DNA of 64,000 bases from Brevibacterium renqingii (GCF_017808105.1 NZ_JADBHF010000003.1:218333-282332); one strand, 5' to 3'. Positions 49,704-58,939 are shown, counted from the first letter of the stretch. The notes: a model not told the origin generated them from the sequence alone. Made by a program: numbers and translations.

Positions 49704-50111
49704 ATGACAATCCTTGTCGGTTATTCCCCCTCGCCGGAAGGCAGGGCCGCTGTCGATTTCGGCATCGAACAGGCCCGCGCATTCGACGATGTCGTCGTCG
49801 TGCTCAATGCCGGAATCGGTGAGACTCCTGACGAACGCGGAGTGGCCACCAGCAAGGACATCGAGGAGCTCAAGGAGACGCTGCAGTCTTCCGAGGTCTC
49901 CCATGAGATCCTCCAGTTCCTCCGCGGCAACGACCCCGTCGAAGAGCTGCTGGCGCTGGCCGAAGCGACAGCCGACACTCGTATGATCGTCATCGGATCC
50001 CGTCGCCGCTCCCCCGTCGGCAAGCTCATCATGGGCTCGACGGCTCAGCGCATCATCCTCGACTCCGATGTCCCCGTCGTCTCCGTGAAGGTCGACCGGA
50101 CGAAGAAGTGA
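49704..50111 (+). CDS. Universal stress protein (UspA family)
   Basis: The 135-residue single-domain protein starts ILVGYSPSPEGRAAVDFGIEQA, and has ADTRMIVIGSRRRSPVGK and MGSTAQRIILDSDVPVVSVK, the ATP-binding and dimer motifs of Usp proteins. ATG 49704 has an AGGAGAG site; the frame is open to 49545 without homology. Regulation is not evident. Confidence 0.94.
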   Translation: MTILVGYSPSPEGRAAVDFGIEQARAFDDVVVVLNAGIGETPDERGVATSKDIEELKETLQSSEVSHEILQFLRGNDPVEELLALAEATADTRMIVIGSRRRSPVGKLIMGSTAQRIILDSDVPVVSVKVDRTKK

Positions 50112-50141
50112 CTCCCTCCTGTTCGACATCCCTCTGAACGA

Positions 50142-50175
50142 GAATGCCCCGCACCTGCGATGGTGCGGGGCATTC
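50142..50175. terminator. Bidirectional terminator between usp and acid phosphatase
   Basis: Perfect stem GAATGCCCCGCACC / GGTGCGGGGCATTC with six-base loop TGCGAT between two convergent genes. Confidence 0.8.
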
Positions 50176-50204
50176 TTCGCATCGGTGCTCACGTGTCGCG
50201 CGAC

Positions 50205-51002
50205 TCAGTCATCGGTGCGAACCGGTGCGTCCCATTCGTCGAGCTCGGCTTCGCTCCAGTCGCCGTAGGTCGGGTTGGGCAGGATGATCCATTCGGAGCC
50301 GAACTTCGCGCTGTTGTCCTCGACGAGCTTGCGCTGCTCGTCGATCGAGGCATCGGCGAAGGCGCCATCGAAGTCATGGAGGGTGTCGCCGAGCTGCATG
50401 AGCAGGGTGTGGTCCGATTCGACCTTCGCGCGCCGTTCGTCCTTCGGAGGGCCGAGCAGCATGACGTGCTCGTCGTCGGCCTGCGGCAGACCGAGCTTCT
50501 GCAGAGCGGCGACATTGGCAGCATGGTTGTCTTCGGTCCGGTCCGAGACGTAGTAGATGTCGACTCCGAGCTCATCGGCATGTTTGAAGAACTCCATCGC
50601 ACCGGGGATCAGGGTGGGCTCCCCGTTCTTCTCCCAGTCGTCCCATGTGTCCCAGCCGCTGAAGTCGTGGCATTTCGCGATATCGCGAGCCAGCAGCTTC
50701 GAGTTGTCGATGGCCGTCTCATCGAGATCGCTCATGATGGCCAGGTCCTCGCCCTTCGGCGCGGCGGCCACGGCCTTATCGAGCTGCCTGCTGGCTAGCT
50801 CGTAGGTCTGTCCCTGCAGGGCCATGGCCTCTGCGCTCTGCTGCTGCCATTTCACCCCCATGGTGTAGGCAGAGACATCGCAGTCATCGGCGGCTTCGGA
50901 TCCCGCCTCACCTGGAGTCGGCCCCGAGTTGAGGATGTAGCCGACGACGCCCAGGATGAGGACGAGCAGCACAGTCAGGGCAGGGACGAGGACCTTCTTC
51001 AT
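50205..51002 (-). CDS. Secreted or anchored HAD-type acid phosphatase (lipoprotein e(P4)/class B-like)
   Basis: The 265-residue protein has an N-terminal membrane anchor or signal (VLVPALTVLLVLILGVVGYIL) and an acid-phosphatase HAD domain: WQQQSAEAMALQGQTYELA, MSDLDETAIDNS with the DxDET nucleophile motif, YYVSDRTED, and a GDTLHDFDGAF motif IV. e(P4)-like enzymes dephosphorylate NMN and nucleotides outside the cell. There is no lipobox cysteine, so it is tethered by the helix or cleaved by signal peptidase I. ATG 51002 has AAGAAAGAAGA upstream. Confidence 0.9.
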   Translation of the reverse strand: MKKVLVPALTVLLVLILGVVGYILNSGPTPGEAGSEAADDCDVSAYTMGVKWQQQSAEAMALQGQTYELASRQLDKAVAAAPKGEDLAIMSDLDETAIDNSKLLARDIAKCHDFSGWDTWDDWEKNGEPTLIPGAMEFFKHADELGVDIYYVSDRTEDNHAANVAALQKLGLPQADDEHVMLLGPPKDERRAKVESDHTLLMQLGDTLHDFDGAFADASIDEQRKLVEDNSAKFGSEWIILPNPTYGDWSEAELDEWDAPVRTDD

Positions 51003-51073
51003 TCATCTTCTTTCTTCATCGGCATCACTTGCAGATCAGCGGTCGCTGACCTCATCTCTTCGAGCCGTCCGGC

Positions 51074-52258
51074 TCAGTCTCCGACGATGGCGGCGATCAG
51101 GGCGTCGACGTCGTCGGCGGTCGTGTCGAAGGCACACATGAGACGGACAATGTCCTTCTCAAGCGGCCAGTTCGCGAAGGCGAACTTCTGCCGGGCACGG
51201 GCGGTCACCTCGGCGGGCATTCGGGCGAATACGACGTTCGATTCGACGTTCTGCACGATCTCGAGTCCGGGCACGCGGTTCTCCGCGATCACCTCGGCGA
51301 GGCCCTTCGCAAGGCGCTGGGCCATCCCATTGGCGTGAGCGGCAGACCGGCGCCACAGGTCGCCCTCGTAGAGAGCGCACAGCTGGGCGGAGAGGAAACG
51401 CATCTTCGAAGCCAGCTGCAGGTTCATCTTGCGCAGGAAGCGCATGCCCTGACCGATGTCCGGGTTGAGGACGACGACGGCTTCGGCGCCGAGCAGTCCG
51501 TTCTTCGTCCCTCCGAGACTGATGATGTCGACGCCGACCGCGCTCGTGATGTCCCCCAGGCCGAGGTCGAGGTGGGCGGCGGCATTCCCCAGACGCGATC
51601 CGTCGACGTGGACGATCATGTCGAGTTCGTGTGCAGTGCGGGCGATCGCCGCGATCTCCTCGGGCGTGTAGGTGGTGCCCCATTCGGTCGATTGGGAGAT
51701 GCTCACAGCCAGGGGCTGGGCATTGTGCTCGTCGCCACGGCCGATGATCGCGCCCTTGATGGTCTCCGGTGTCAGTTTGCCGTTCTCAGTGGCGGCGCCG
51801 ACGATCTTCAGTCCGCCGACCTTCTCCGGGGCGCCGGTCTCGTCGTAGTTGATGTGCGCCGAGGCGGCGGTGATGACAGCGGCCCACCTCGGCAATGCGG
51901 ACTGCAGGGCGAGCACATTGGCTCCGGTGCCGTTGAAGACCGGGAACGCCTGAGCCTCAGGCCCGAAGTGATGCTGCATGAGCTCGTGGAAACGCGCGGT
52001 CCACGGGTCGCCGCCGTAGCCGGGCGCGTGGCCGACATTCGCCTCGGTGATCGCGGCGATGACCTCGGGGTGGGCTCGGGCCCAGTTGTCGGAGCCGAAG
52101 TTGCGCGGATGCGCATCCGGGCTGGTGTCGACCGCGGGAATCGGGGACTGAGAGTGCGCGGTGGCGGCGCCGGCGGGGGCGTTGGCGGCGGCAGGTGCGG
52201 CGGGAGCGTTCGAGGGGTTCTGGGACTGCGCTGTCTGGTCAGATGCCTGGGTGTTCAC
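51074..52258 (-). CDS. Low-specificity threonine aldolase-like PLP enzyme
   Basis: This 394-residue beta-eliminating lyase-family protein cleaves beta-hydroxy amino acids, typically threonine to glycine and acetaldehyde. Seen are NFGSDNWARAHPEV at the start of the fold, VHVDGSRLGNAA (PLP-binding Asp) and SLGGTKNG with the Schiff-base lysine. An Ala/Pro-rich N-terminal tail of about 45 residues is unusual; a later start cannot be excluded. GTG 52258 follows TAGTCT by six bases. Confidence 0.92.
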   Translation of the reverse strand: MNTQASDQTAQSQNPSNAPAAPAAANAPAGAATAHSQSPIPAVDTSPDAHPRNFGSDNWARAHPEVIAAITEANVGHAPGYGGDPWTARFHELMQHHFGPEAQAFPVFNGTGANVLALQSALPRWAAVITAASAHINYDETGAPEKVGGLKIVGAATENGKLTPETIKGAIIGRGDEHNAQPLAVSISQSTEWGTTYTPEEIAAIARTAHELDMIVHVDGSRLGNAAAHLDLGLGDITSAVGVDIISLGGTKNGLLGAEAVVVLNPDIGQGMRFLRKMNLQLASKMRFLSAQLCALYEGDLWRRSAAHANGMAQRLAKGLAEVIAENRVPGLEIVQNVESNVVFARMPAEVTARARQKFAFANWPLEKDIVRLMCAFDTTADDVDALIAAIVGD

Positions 52259-52264
52259 ATTCTC

Positions 52265-52270
52265 AGACTA
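52265..52270 (-). promoter_or_regulatory. -10 hexamer TAGTCT of the threonine aldolase gene
   Basis: Six bases before GTG 52258. A small CCGCCGT/ACGGCGG hairpin (52280-52299) lies behind it. The rest of the 355-base gap 52259-52613 holds only this and the sucD terminator; I see no gene there. Confidence 0.5.
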
Positions 52271-52513
52271 GCCTCTCGGCCGCCGTCCTTGCACGGCGGT
52301 CCTGGGCTCGGCCATCCCTCATCGGTGGTTTCATCCACACCCGCTGCAGCGGGGTGTTCTGCGAGGACCGATGTTTGATGCGCGTGCAATGGTAGGACGA
52401 GACGGCAACGGTGCGTCGTGGCAGCATCGAGCCCTGGTGGATACGTCAGCGCATAAACACCTCGCACATCGGCTGAAGCACCCCGCACATCGCCCGACGC
52501 ATCGGATACACAA

Positions 52514-52554
52514 CACCGCGGCCCGCCTCCGCTGTGGGGAGACGGGCCGCGGTG
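52514..52554 (-). terminator. Terminator after sucD
   Basis: Twelve-bp stem CACCGCGGCCCG / CGGGCCGCGGTG with a 17-base loop, 60 bases beyond the sucD stop; a TTGTGT stretch follows on the minus strand. Confidence 0.75.
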
Positions 52555-52613
52555 AAATCGGCTCAGAGGCGCAGATTCAGAGCGTCAGAGCCTCAGCGCC
52601 GGGCCGGCGACTC

Positions 52614-53510
52614 TCAGGCGAGGAGTTCGCGCATGAGGTCGGCGGTCTCGGTCGGGGTCTTGCCGACCTTGACGCCTGCGGCTTCGAGGGCTTCCTTCTT
52701 GGCCTGAGCGGTTCCCGAGGAGCCGGAGACGATGGCGCCGGCGTGGCCCATGGTCTTGCCCTCGGGCGCGGTGAAGCCTGCGACGTAGCCCACGACCGGC
52801 TTCGACACGTTGTCCTTGATGAAGGCCGCGGCACGCTCCTCGGCGTCTCCGCCGATCTCGCCGATCATGACGATGGCTTCGGTGTCCGGGTCAGCTTCGA
52901 AGGCCTCAAGTGCATCGATGTGCGTGGTGCCGATGACCGGATCTCCGCCGATGCCGATGGCCGTCGAGAAGCCGAGGTCACGCAGCTCGTACATCATCTG
53001 GTAGGTCAGGGTGCCGGACTTCGAGACGAGACCCAGCTTGCCCTTCTTCGTGATGTTGGCCGGGATGATGCCGGCCAGCGACTCCCCGGGGGTGATGATG
53101 CCCGGGCAGTTGGGTCCGATGATGCGGGTGGCGTTGCCGGCCGCCTGCGCACGGGCCCAGACCTCTGCCGAGTCCTGGACCGGGATGCCCTCGGTGATGA
53201 TGACGAGCAGACCGATCTTCGCGTCGATGGCCTCGATCGCGGCGTCCTTGGAGAACGCCGGGGGCACGAAGGCCACGGACACATCGGCGCCGGTCGCCTC
53301 CATCGCCTCGGTCACGGAGCCGAAGACGGGCAGTTCGAGCTCGTTGCCGTCCTTGTCGTTGTGCTTGACGGTGGTGCCGGCCTTGCGGGCGTTGACACCG
53401 CCGACGACGTTCGATCCGGCGGCGAGCATGCGAGCGGTGTGCTTCGAGCCCTCTCCGCCGGTGATGCCCTGGACGATGATCTTCGAATCGGAATTCAGAA
53501 AGACAGACAT
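52614..53510 (-). CDS. sucD: Succinyl-CoA synthetase alpha subunit
   Basis: SucD binds CoA and carries the phosphohistidine. The 298-residue protein has [22 protein letters not shown], the GVGGDPV-like block ([17 protein letters not shown]) and [12 protein letters not shown] with the active-site His. It lies 18 bases after sucC and works with it in the TCA cycle, forming ATP or GTP from succinyl-CoA. Confidence 0.98.
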   Translation of the reverse strand: MSVFLNSDSKIIVQGITGGEGSKHTARMLAAGSNVVGGVNARKAGTTVKHNDKDGNELELPVFGSVTEAMEATGADVSVAFVPPAFSKDAAIEAIDAKIGLLVIITEGIPVQDSAEVWARAQAAGNATRIIGPNCPGIITPGESLAGIIPANITKKGKLGLVSKSGTLTYQMMYELRDLGFSTAIGIGGDPVIGTTHIDALEAFEADPDTEAIVMIGEIGGDAEERAAAFIKDNVSKPVVGYVAGFTAPEGKTMGHAGAIVSGSSGTAQAKKEALEAAGVKVGKTPTETADLMRELLA

Positions 53511-53528
53511 TGTTGTAAAGACCTTTCC

Positions 53529-54698
53529 TTACTTGGCAGCAGCCAGTTCGGCGGCCTTGTCGGCTCCACCGTCCATCGTGTCAGTGAGCGTGACGAGCGG
53601 GTGCGCGGCCTTCTTGAGGATGGCGCGTCCCTCCTCGACATTGTTGCCGTCGAGGCGGACGACGAGCGGCTTGGTGGCCTGGTCGCCGAGGATCTCGAGG
53701 GCCTTGACGATGCCGTCTGCCACAGCGTCGCAGGCGGTGATGCCGCCGAAGACGTTGACGAAGACCGACTTGACCTGGTCATCGCCGAGGATGACGTCGA
53801 GTCCGTTGGCCATCACCTCAGCCGAGGCGCCGCCTCCGATGTCGAGGAAGTTCGCCGGCTTGACGTTCGAGTGCTTCTCACCGGCGTAGGCGACGACGTC
53901 GAGGGTCGACATGACCAGACCTGCGCCGTTGCCGATGATTCCGACCTCGCCGTCGAGTTTGACGTAGTTGAGGTCGAGCTTCTTGGCCTTGAGCTCGAGC
54001 GGGTTCTCCGCGCTGATGTCGCGCAGCTCCTCGTGCTCGGTGTGGCGGAAGTCGGCGTTGTCGTCGAGCGAGACCTTGCCGTCGAGGGCGAGGATGTCAC
54101 CGGCACCGGTCTTGACCAGCGGGTTGACCTCGACCAGGGTGGCGTCCTCGGACTCGAAGACGGTCCACAGGCTGGTGAGCACGGGGGCGACCTTCGCAGC
54201 GGTGTCGGCGTCGAAGCCGGCGGCCTGAGCGATTTCGGCGGCCTTGTCGGCGTTGATGCCGTCGATGGCCGACACGGGGATCTTGGCGAGCGCATCCGGG
54301 CGTTCCACGGCCAGCTGCTCGATCTCCATTCCGCCTTCCTTGGAGCACATCGCCAGGTAGGTGCGGTTGGAGCGGTCGAGGAGGACGGAGAAGTAGTATT
54401 CCTCTGCGATGTCGGCACCCTCGGCGATCATCACCTTTTCGGTGATGTGGCCCTTGATGTCCAGGCCCAGGATGTCCTTGGCGCGGGCTTCGGCCTCATC
54501 GGGGTTCTTCGCCACCTTGACGCCGCCGGCCTTTCCACGGCCGCCGATCTTGACCTGCGACTTCACGACCACGGTTCCGCCGCCGAGGGCCTCGGCAGCT
54601 GTCTTCGCTTCTTCTGGCGTCGTCGCGACCTGGGCCTTGAGCACGGGCACTCCGTGCTTCTCGAACAGGTCACGTGCTTGATACTCGAAAAGATCCAC
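53529..54698 (-). CDS. sucC: Succinyl-CoA synthetase beta subunit
   Basis: SucC is the ATP-grasp subunit. The 389-residue protein starts [19 protein letters not shown], has [18 protein letters not shown], and later [12 protein letters not shown] and [18 protein letters not shown] 54698 has a GAAGGA site; an upstream extension has no homology. The 198-base region to the divergent marR gene is AT-rich for this window and carries two TTGACG hexamers on the sucC strand, likely its promoter region. Confidence 0.98.
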   Translation of the reverse strand: MDLFEYQARDLFEKHGVPVLKAQVATTPEEAKTAAEALGGGTVVVKSQVKIGGRGKAGGVKVAKNPDEAEARAKDILGLDIKGHITEKVMIAEGADIAEEYYFSVLLDRSNRTYLAMCSKEGGMEIEQLAVERPDALAKIPVSAIDGINADKAAEIAQAAGFDADTAAKVAPVLTSLWTVFESEDATLVEVNPLVKTGAGDILALDGKVSLDDNADFRHTEHEELRDISAENPLELKAKKLDLNYVKLDGEVGIIGNGAGLVMSTLDVVAYAGEKHSNVKPANFLDIGGGASAEVMANGLDVILGDDQVKSVFVNVFGGITACDAVADGIVKALEILGDQATKPLVVRLDGNNVEEGRAILKKAAHPLVTLTDTMDGGADKAAELAAAK

Positions 54699-54863
54699 GT
54701 GTATTCCTTCGCTCTCACTGCCGGGTGGTTTGCCCCTGCAGGTTCGTTGACGGATGCAAGAACCAAAGACAACCATATTCCCAAACGCACCCGCGGCTCC
54801 AAACCTGCAGGTTGGACAGACCCTCGAGCGTAAGGAATATCTCGTCAAAAAGTATCTTTGTCG

Positions 54864-54876
54864 TCAAGAATCTTGA
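54864..54876 (+). promoter_or_regulatory. MarR operator candidate, dyad 1
   Basis: TCAAGA-A-TCTTGA, a perfect dyad 21 bases before the marR start codon at the -35 position. Confidence 0.5.
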
Positions 54877-54877
54877 T

Positions 54878-54898
54878 ATGGACGTAAAATCGGTCCAT
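54878..54898 (+). promoter_or_regulatory. MarR operator candidate, dyad 2, around the -10 hexamer
   Basis: ATGGAC and GTCCAT flank nine bases containing TAAAAT (54885-54890); the right arm runs into the start codon. The -10 hexamer is six bases from ATG 54897. Confidence 0.45.
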
Positions 54899-55391
54899 GG
54901 ACGAAGTGGACCGAATAGTCGCAGCCTGGCGTCGCGAGCGTCCGGATCTCGATGTCTCCCCGATGGAGATCCTCTCCCGTGTCTCGCGCCTGGCCAGGCA
55001 GTTGGATCTTGCACGGAAGACGAGCTTCTCCGATTACGGCATCGAGGGGTGGGCCTTCGATGTGCTCTCCGCCCTCCGTCGCTCGGGCGAGCCCTACCAG
55101 CTCTCCCCGTCGACGCTGCTCCAGGAGACGCTCGTGACCAGCGGCACGATGACCAATCGCATCGATCGCCTCGTCGCTCGCGGTTGGGTCGAGCGCCGGC
55201 CCGACCCGGGAGATCGTCGCGGTGTGCTGGTCCAGCTGACCGACAGCGGGCGGGCCACCGTCGACTCGGCGCTGGCGGATCTGCTCGTCAAGGAGCGCGC
55301 GATCCTCAGCGGTCTCACCCCCGCGGGCAGCCGCAAGCTCGCCGCCCTGCTGCGCGAGCTCTCCACCGGATTCGACAGCGACGAGGACTGA
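54897..55391 (+). CDS. MarR-family regulator
   Basis: The 164-residue winged-helix protein has a long N-terminal helix, GWAFDVLSALRRSGEPYQLSPSTLLQETLVTSGTMTNRIDRLVARGWVERRPDPGDRRGVLVQLTDSG, and a helical dimer tail. That block is the classic MarR HTH and wing (DPGDRR). It is followed by a GNAT gene 50 bases on and divergent from sucCD. Two dyads over its promoter suggest autorepression; it may also affect sucC. Confidence 0.95.
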   Translation: MDEVDRIVAAWRRERPDLDVSPMEILSRVSRLARQLDLARKTSFSDYGIEGWAFDVLSALRRSGEPYQLSPSTLLQETLVTSGTMTNRIDRLVARGWVERRPDPGDRRGVLVQLTDSGRATVDSALADLLVKERAILSGLTPAGSRKLAALLRELSTGFDSDED

Positions 55392-55441
55392 CGCCGACCG
55401 GCCCGACACACCCGACCGACTTCGACCACGAGGAGCCAGCC

Positions 55442-56131
55442 ATGACCGATGAGCTCACGAACTACACCGGCGCACAGCCGCCTCGGCGCGAAGCGATCCA
55501 CGGTCGCTGGGTCGATCTCGAACCCTTGGATCCGGCCGCTCACGGCGACAGTCTCTTCGCCGCGGTCTCCGCGCCCGACGGGATCGAGGAGCGCTTCCGC
55601 TATCTGCCGCAGACCCCGCAGACCGAGCGCGGGGACTTCGATGCCTGGATCGCCGAGGCGGCCGCCGGCGCCGACCCACTCTTCTTCGCCGTCGTCGACC
55701 GTGCCACCCGGCGGGCCGTGGGACGGCAGGCGCTCATGCGCATCGATGCGGCGAACGGCGTCATGGAGATCGGCCACATCCTCTGGGGTCCGGCGCTGTC
55801 GCGCACCCGCGCTGCCACCGAGGCGCTCTTCCTCTGCGCCGATCTCGCCTTCGCCCGCGGGTTCCGCCGGTTCGAGTGGAAGTGCGATGACGGCAACGCA
55901 CCGTCGAAGCGTGCGGCCGAACGATTCGGATTCACTTTCGAAGGCGTGTTCCGGCAACACCTCGTGGTCAAGAGCCGTAACCGGGACACCGCCTGGTTCT
56001 CGATCATCGACGCCGAATGGCCGGCTCTGCGGGCGGCGTACATCGAGTGGCTCGACGACGCGAACTTCGATGACCGCGGCGGACAGAGGAAGGGACTGCG
56101 GGAGCTCATCGCCGTCCACCGAGGCGTCTGA
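55442..56131 (+). CDS. GNAT-family N-acetyltransferase (RimJ/RimL type)
   Basis: The 229-residue protein has the RimJ/RimL-like start GRWVDLEPLDPAAHG, VGRQALMRIDAANGVMEIGHILWGP, and the conserved EWKCDDGNAPSKRAAERFGFTFEGVFRQHLVVKSRNRDTAWFS acetyl-CoA and substrate region (residues about 140-185). ATG 55442 follows GAGGAGCC. It is close behind marR and probably co-transcribed. Substrate unknown; similar enzymes acetylate small amines or protein N-termini. Confidence 0.92.
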   Translation: MTDELTNYTGAQPPRREAIHGRWVDLEPLDPAAHGDSLFAAVSAPDGIEERFRYLPQTPQTERGDFDAWIAEAAAGADPLFFAVVDRATRRAVGRQALMRIDAANGVMEIGHILWGPALSRTRAATEALFLCADLAFARGFRRFEWKCDDGNAPSKRAAERFGFTFEGVFRQHLVVKSRNRDTAWFSIIDAEWPALRAAYIEWLDDANFDDRGGQRKGLRELIAVHRGV

Positions 56132-56233
56132 GCCGCTCACCTCGTCCCCGTTCGACCCGGTTCCCGGGGCTCTCGCCAGCCCCCGTTCGTCACGGCACCG
56201 CGCGTCCGCCCCGGCTCTCGCCCCCACTCGGAT

Positions 56234-56239
56234 TAGGCT
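56234..56239 (+). promoter_or_regulatory. -10 hexamer TAGGCT of the lipoprotein gene
   Basis: Six bases before an in-frame GTG (56246), 60 bases before the better-supported ATG 56306. Confidence 0.5.
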
Positions 56240-56305
56240 GAGGACGTGGACCTGCAGAGTGCGGGTCCTCATCCCCCAGGGACGCCGACGAAACCTCGAG
56301 GAACC

Positions 56306-57016
56306 ATGCGACTTCGCCCACTTGCTCTTCTGTCCGCCGCTGCACTGCTGGCCACGACGACAGCCTGCGTGTCGACGCCCGAGGAGACCCGGCCCCAGCC
56401 GCGGCCGTCGGTGAGCAAAGAGGAGGTCACTCCGATCGAGACGCCCAAGGGCGCGCCCGAGGTGACCGTCGTCGACACCTCGCCGGGCGGTGAGAAAGAC
56501 GCCGACCCACTGTGGCAGGGACTCGCCGAGGCCGCTGAGAAGAAGACCGAGGCCTATCTCAAGGTCTACGTCCACACCGGCAACCCGGAGGTGCCCGACT
56601 CCGGCGAGATGACCGTCACCGCAGACACTCCCGACAGCGTCAGCGTCACCGTGGACGCCGAGAACGTCGACGACGATCTCTCTCCCTTCCTGCTCATCCA
56701 CGGCACCTTCGAAGTCGATGAGATCGGCAGCTCCGCCTACACCCTCAAGACCGTCGACGACGAGGACATCCCGGAACTCGATCCGAAGGGACCCGACGAC
56801 AAGACTCGCTGCACCGCCGACGACGCGCAGGAGAGGATCGGGCTCGCCGCCGACGATCTCGCCGAGGACCCCGGTCGACGCGAGGAGTTCCGCCAGCAGT
56901 GGGGCGGTTCGCCGAAGGTGTGGTGGGGCATCCAGAAGACCGCGATCAGCCTCGGCAAGGAGGGCGGCGTCGCCGGCGACTTCCTCACCGAGGCGTGCGG
57001 CGAATACCTCCAGTAG
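56306..57016 (+). CDS. Putative lipoprotein, function unknown
   Basis: The 236-residue protein has a lipoprotein-type signal MRLRPLALLSAAALLATTTAC followed by a Pro/Glu linker and a domain of about 160 residues with alternating strand segments (YLKVYVHTGNPEVPDSGEM, DSVSVTVDAENVDDDLSPF). I do not recognise the family. ATG 56306 has GAGGAA and gives a clean signal; GTG 56246 would be the leaderless start predicted by the promoter and adds 20 residues. Either or both may be used. Confidence 0.8.
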   Translation: MRLRPLALLSAAALLATTTACVSTPEETRPQPRPSVSKEEVTPIETPKGAPEVTVVDTSPGGEKDADPLWQGLAEAAEKKTEAYLKVYVHTGNPEVPDSGEMTVTADTPDSVSVTVDAENVDDDLSPFLLIHGTFEVDEIGSSAYTLKTVDDEDIPELDPKGPDDKTRCTADDAQERIGLAADDLAEDPGRREEFRQQWGGSPKVWWGIQKTAISLGKEGGVAGDFLTEACGEYLQ

Positions 57017-57071
57017 CGGCATCGGCGCCGAGGCACTCGTCGGCTGAGCTCGGACGTGGAACGATGGTCAT

Positions 57072-58250
57072 ATGAGGATCGCCATCGTCGGAGCCGGCAT
57101 CGGCGGGCTCTCCGCGGCCGTGGGGCTGCAGAGGGCCGGCGCCGAGGTGACCGTCTTCGAACGCGCCACCGCAGTCCGCGCCGGCGGTTCGGGGCTCTCC
57201 CTCTTCGCCAATGGGCTGAAGGCTCTGGAGGTGCTGGGACTGCGGGCGGAATTCGAAACCGTGACAGACCGTGGAGTCGAAGGCTTCACAGCCGGCCAAC
57301 GCCGCGCCGACGGACGCTGGATCGCACGTGTCCCCGAGGACGCGGTCGGCGCTCTGCGCGTCGTCGACCGCGCCGATCTCCACCGGCTCCTGCTCGCCGG
57401 GCTGACACCGGACACGGTGCGCACAGACGCCGAGGCGGTCTCGGCGACGCCCCTGGGTGCTCTGACCTTCAGCACCGACGCCGCGCCGCCTGAGGCCGAA
57501 GAGCGCTTCGATCTCATCATCGGCGCCGATGGTCTGCACAGCCGCATGCGCCCCGTCGTCGCCGGAGGACGGGCTGTCCCGCAATACGCCGGATACTCCG
57601 CGTGGAGAGGCATCACCTCGGTGCCGGTGGATCTGTCGGGCCAGGCCGGGGAATCGGTCGGGCACGGCCGCCGGTTCGGCATCGCGCCCCTGGCCGATGG
57701 CCGAGTCTACTGGTTCGCCGTCGCGAATATGCCCGAAGATGCGGTCTTCGCCGATGAGAAATCGACCGTCGAGCAGATGTTCGCAGGATGGCACTCCCCC
57801 ATCGCCGAACTCATCGCCGCCACCGACGCCGAGGCGGTTCACCGGACCCCGATCGCCGACCTGTCGAGTCCGCTGCCCCGGTACCATCGCGGCCGGATCG
57901 TGCTCCTCGGCGATGCCGCGCATGCGATGACGCCGAACCTCGGGCAGGGAGGCGGCCAGGCCCTCGAAGATGCAGCTACGCTGACGACTCTGCTGACCCC
58001 GCTGCTGACAGGTCACCCCGCAGGTCGGCAGACGGATCTCGATGCGGTTCTGCACCGGTATGATGCGCTGCGTCGGTCGCGCTCTCAGTCGATCGCGAAG
58101 AAGTCCCGATTCATGGGGCAGGTGTTCCAGCTCGAGTCTCCGCTGCTGGCCGGTGCGCGGGACGCGATCTTCTCCGCCGTTCCGGCGAGGCTCATCGCCG
58201 CTCAGGCCGCGAGCGTCCAGAAATGGTCACCTCCGGCCCCACCTCGGTGA
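57072..58250 (+). CDS. FAD-dependent monooxygenase (salicylate hydroxylase/UbiH-like)
   Basis: This 392-residue group-A flavoprotein hydroxylase shows the GxGxxG FAD site (IVGAGIGGLSAAVGLQRAG), the second FAD/NADPH motif FDLIIGADGLHSRMR (about residue 140-154) and GDAAHAMTPNLGQGGGQALEDA near residue 280. It uses NAD(P)H and oxygen to hydroxylate an aromatic or related compound; the substrate is unknown. An AACGAT hexamer six bases before the ATG is a weak -10. Transcription probably ends at the hairpin at 58309-58338. Confidence 0.93.
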   Translation: MRIAIVGAGIGGLSAAVGLQRAGAEVTVFERATAVRAGGSGLSLFANGLKALEVLGLRAEFETVTDRGVEGFTAGQRRADGRWIARVPEDAVGALRVVDRADLHRLLLAGLTPDTVRTDAEAVSATPLGALTFSTDAAPPEAEERFDLIIGADGLHSRMRPVVAGGRAVPQYAGYSAWRGITSVPVDLSGQAGESVGHGRRFGIAPLADGRVYWFAVANMPEDAVFADEKSTVEQMFAGWHSPIAELIAATDAEAVHRTPIADLSSPLPRYHRGRIVLLGDAAHAMTPNLGQGGGQALEDAATLTTLLTPLLTGHPAGRQTDLDAVLHRYDALRRSRSQSIAKKSRFMGQVFQLESPLLAGARDAIFSAVPARLIAAQAASVQKWSPPAPPR

Positions 58251-58308
58251 GTTCATTGTGCGAAGGAAGGTGCGGAATTCGCCGGGACGCTGCTTGGGTG
58301 GGCGCTTT

Positions 58309-58338
58309 GGGCGGATCAGGCCCCGGAAAAATCCGCCC
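58309..58338 (+). terminator. Terminator after the FAD monooxygenase
   Basis: Stem GGGCGGAT / ATCCGCCC with a 14-base loop ending in an A-run, then ATTTGG. Confidence 0.55.
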
Positions 58339-58427
58339 ATTTGGACCACTTAAGCTGGCTCTTCGGCCGTACGAGCGCGATCGCAAAGCATCTCTCACTC
58401 ACAGCGTCGTGTTTCCGGGCCCCTCCC

Positions 58428-58537
58428 GCGGAGGCGCGGTGATTCCCGACCTCTTCCGTGGAGGCACTGTGATTCCCGAGCTTTTTCGCGGAGGCGCGGT
58501 GATTCCCGACCTCTCCCGTGGAGGCACGGTATTCCGG
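58428..58537. repeat. Tandem repeat, 30-bp unit, about 3.5 copies
   Basis: Each unit contains GGAGGCxCxGTGATTCCCGA after a CCTCxxxCGx stretch. Units 1 and 3 read GCGGAGGCGCGG; units 2 and 4 read GTGGAGGCACxG, so the array alternates with a 60-bp higher period. The CCTCC/GGAGG within a unit can form a hairpin. It fills the gap between two convergent genes (58251-58541) and no gene is evident in it. Confidence 0.85.
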
Positions 58538-58541
58538 AATG

Positions 58542-58934
58542 TCAGTCGTGCAGCGCCCGGTTGTAGGCGTCGACGACTGCGGGCAGGAAGAAGCCCATGA
58601 TCACGGCGATGGCGGTGACCAGACAGGCCAGCCCCAGCCACAGAGAACCGCCGATGACGGTGAAGCCGAAGACGATGACCAGCAGTTCGAAGGCGATCGC
58701 GGCCGGCCGGGCCCAGCGGTGCAGACGCCACGCGCCGCGCGCTGCGGCACCGACCCCGGCCGCGAAGATGAGGAACATGACGGCCAGGCCGAGCAGCGAT
58801 GCTGCCAGCTCACCGGCGGTGAAGGCTGTGATGACGAAGGACAGCGCCGAACCGACCAGGGCCAATGCCTGGACCACGAGGACGACGACGACCAGCAGCA
58901 TCGCCCTGGGGGTGGGCACATCGGTCGAACTCAC
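58542..58934 (-). CDS. Small four-helix membrane protein, function unknown
   Basis: The 130-residue protein has about four hydrophobic segments (VVVVLVVQALALVGSALSFVI, ASLLGLAVMFLIFAAGVGAA, AIAFELLVIVFGFTVIGGSL, LACLVTAIAVIMGFFLPAVV) and a short polar tail. I do not recognise a family. GTG 58934 follows the adenosine deaminase stop by five bases, so it is probably translated from the add message. Confidence 0.75.
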   Translation of the reverse strand: MSSTDVPTPRAMLLVVVVLVVQALALVGSALSFVITAFTAGELAASLLGLAVMFLIFAAGVGAAARGAWRLHRWARPAAIAFELLVIVFGFTVIGGSLWLGLACLVTAIAVIMGFFLPAVVDAYNRALHD

Positions 58935-58939
58935 GTCGG

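Noticed and set aside
52371..54833. Open frame of 820 codons antisense to sucDC
   Set aside because: Codon-position GC bias in the sucCD genes keeps the opposite frame open. It has no domain, is repetitive in Asp/Gly/Val/Arg, and both sense genes are unmistakable.
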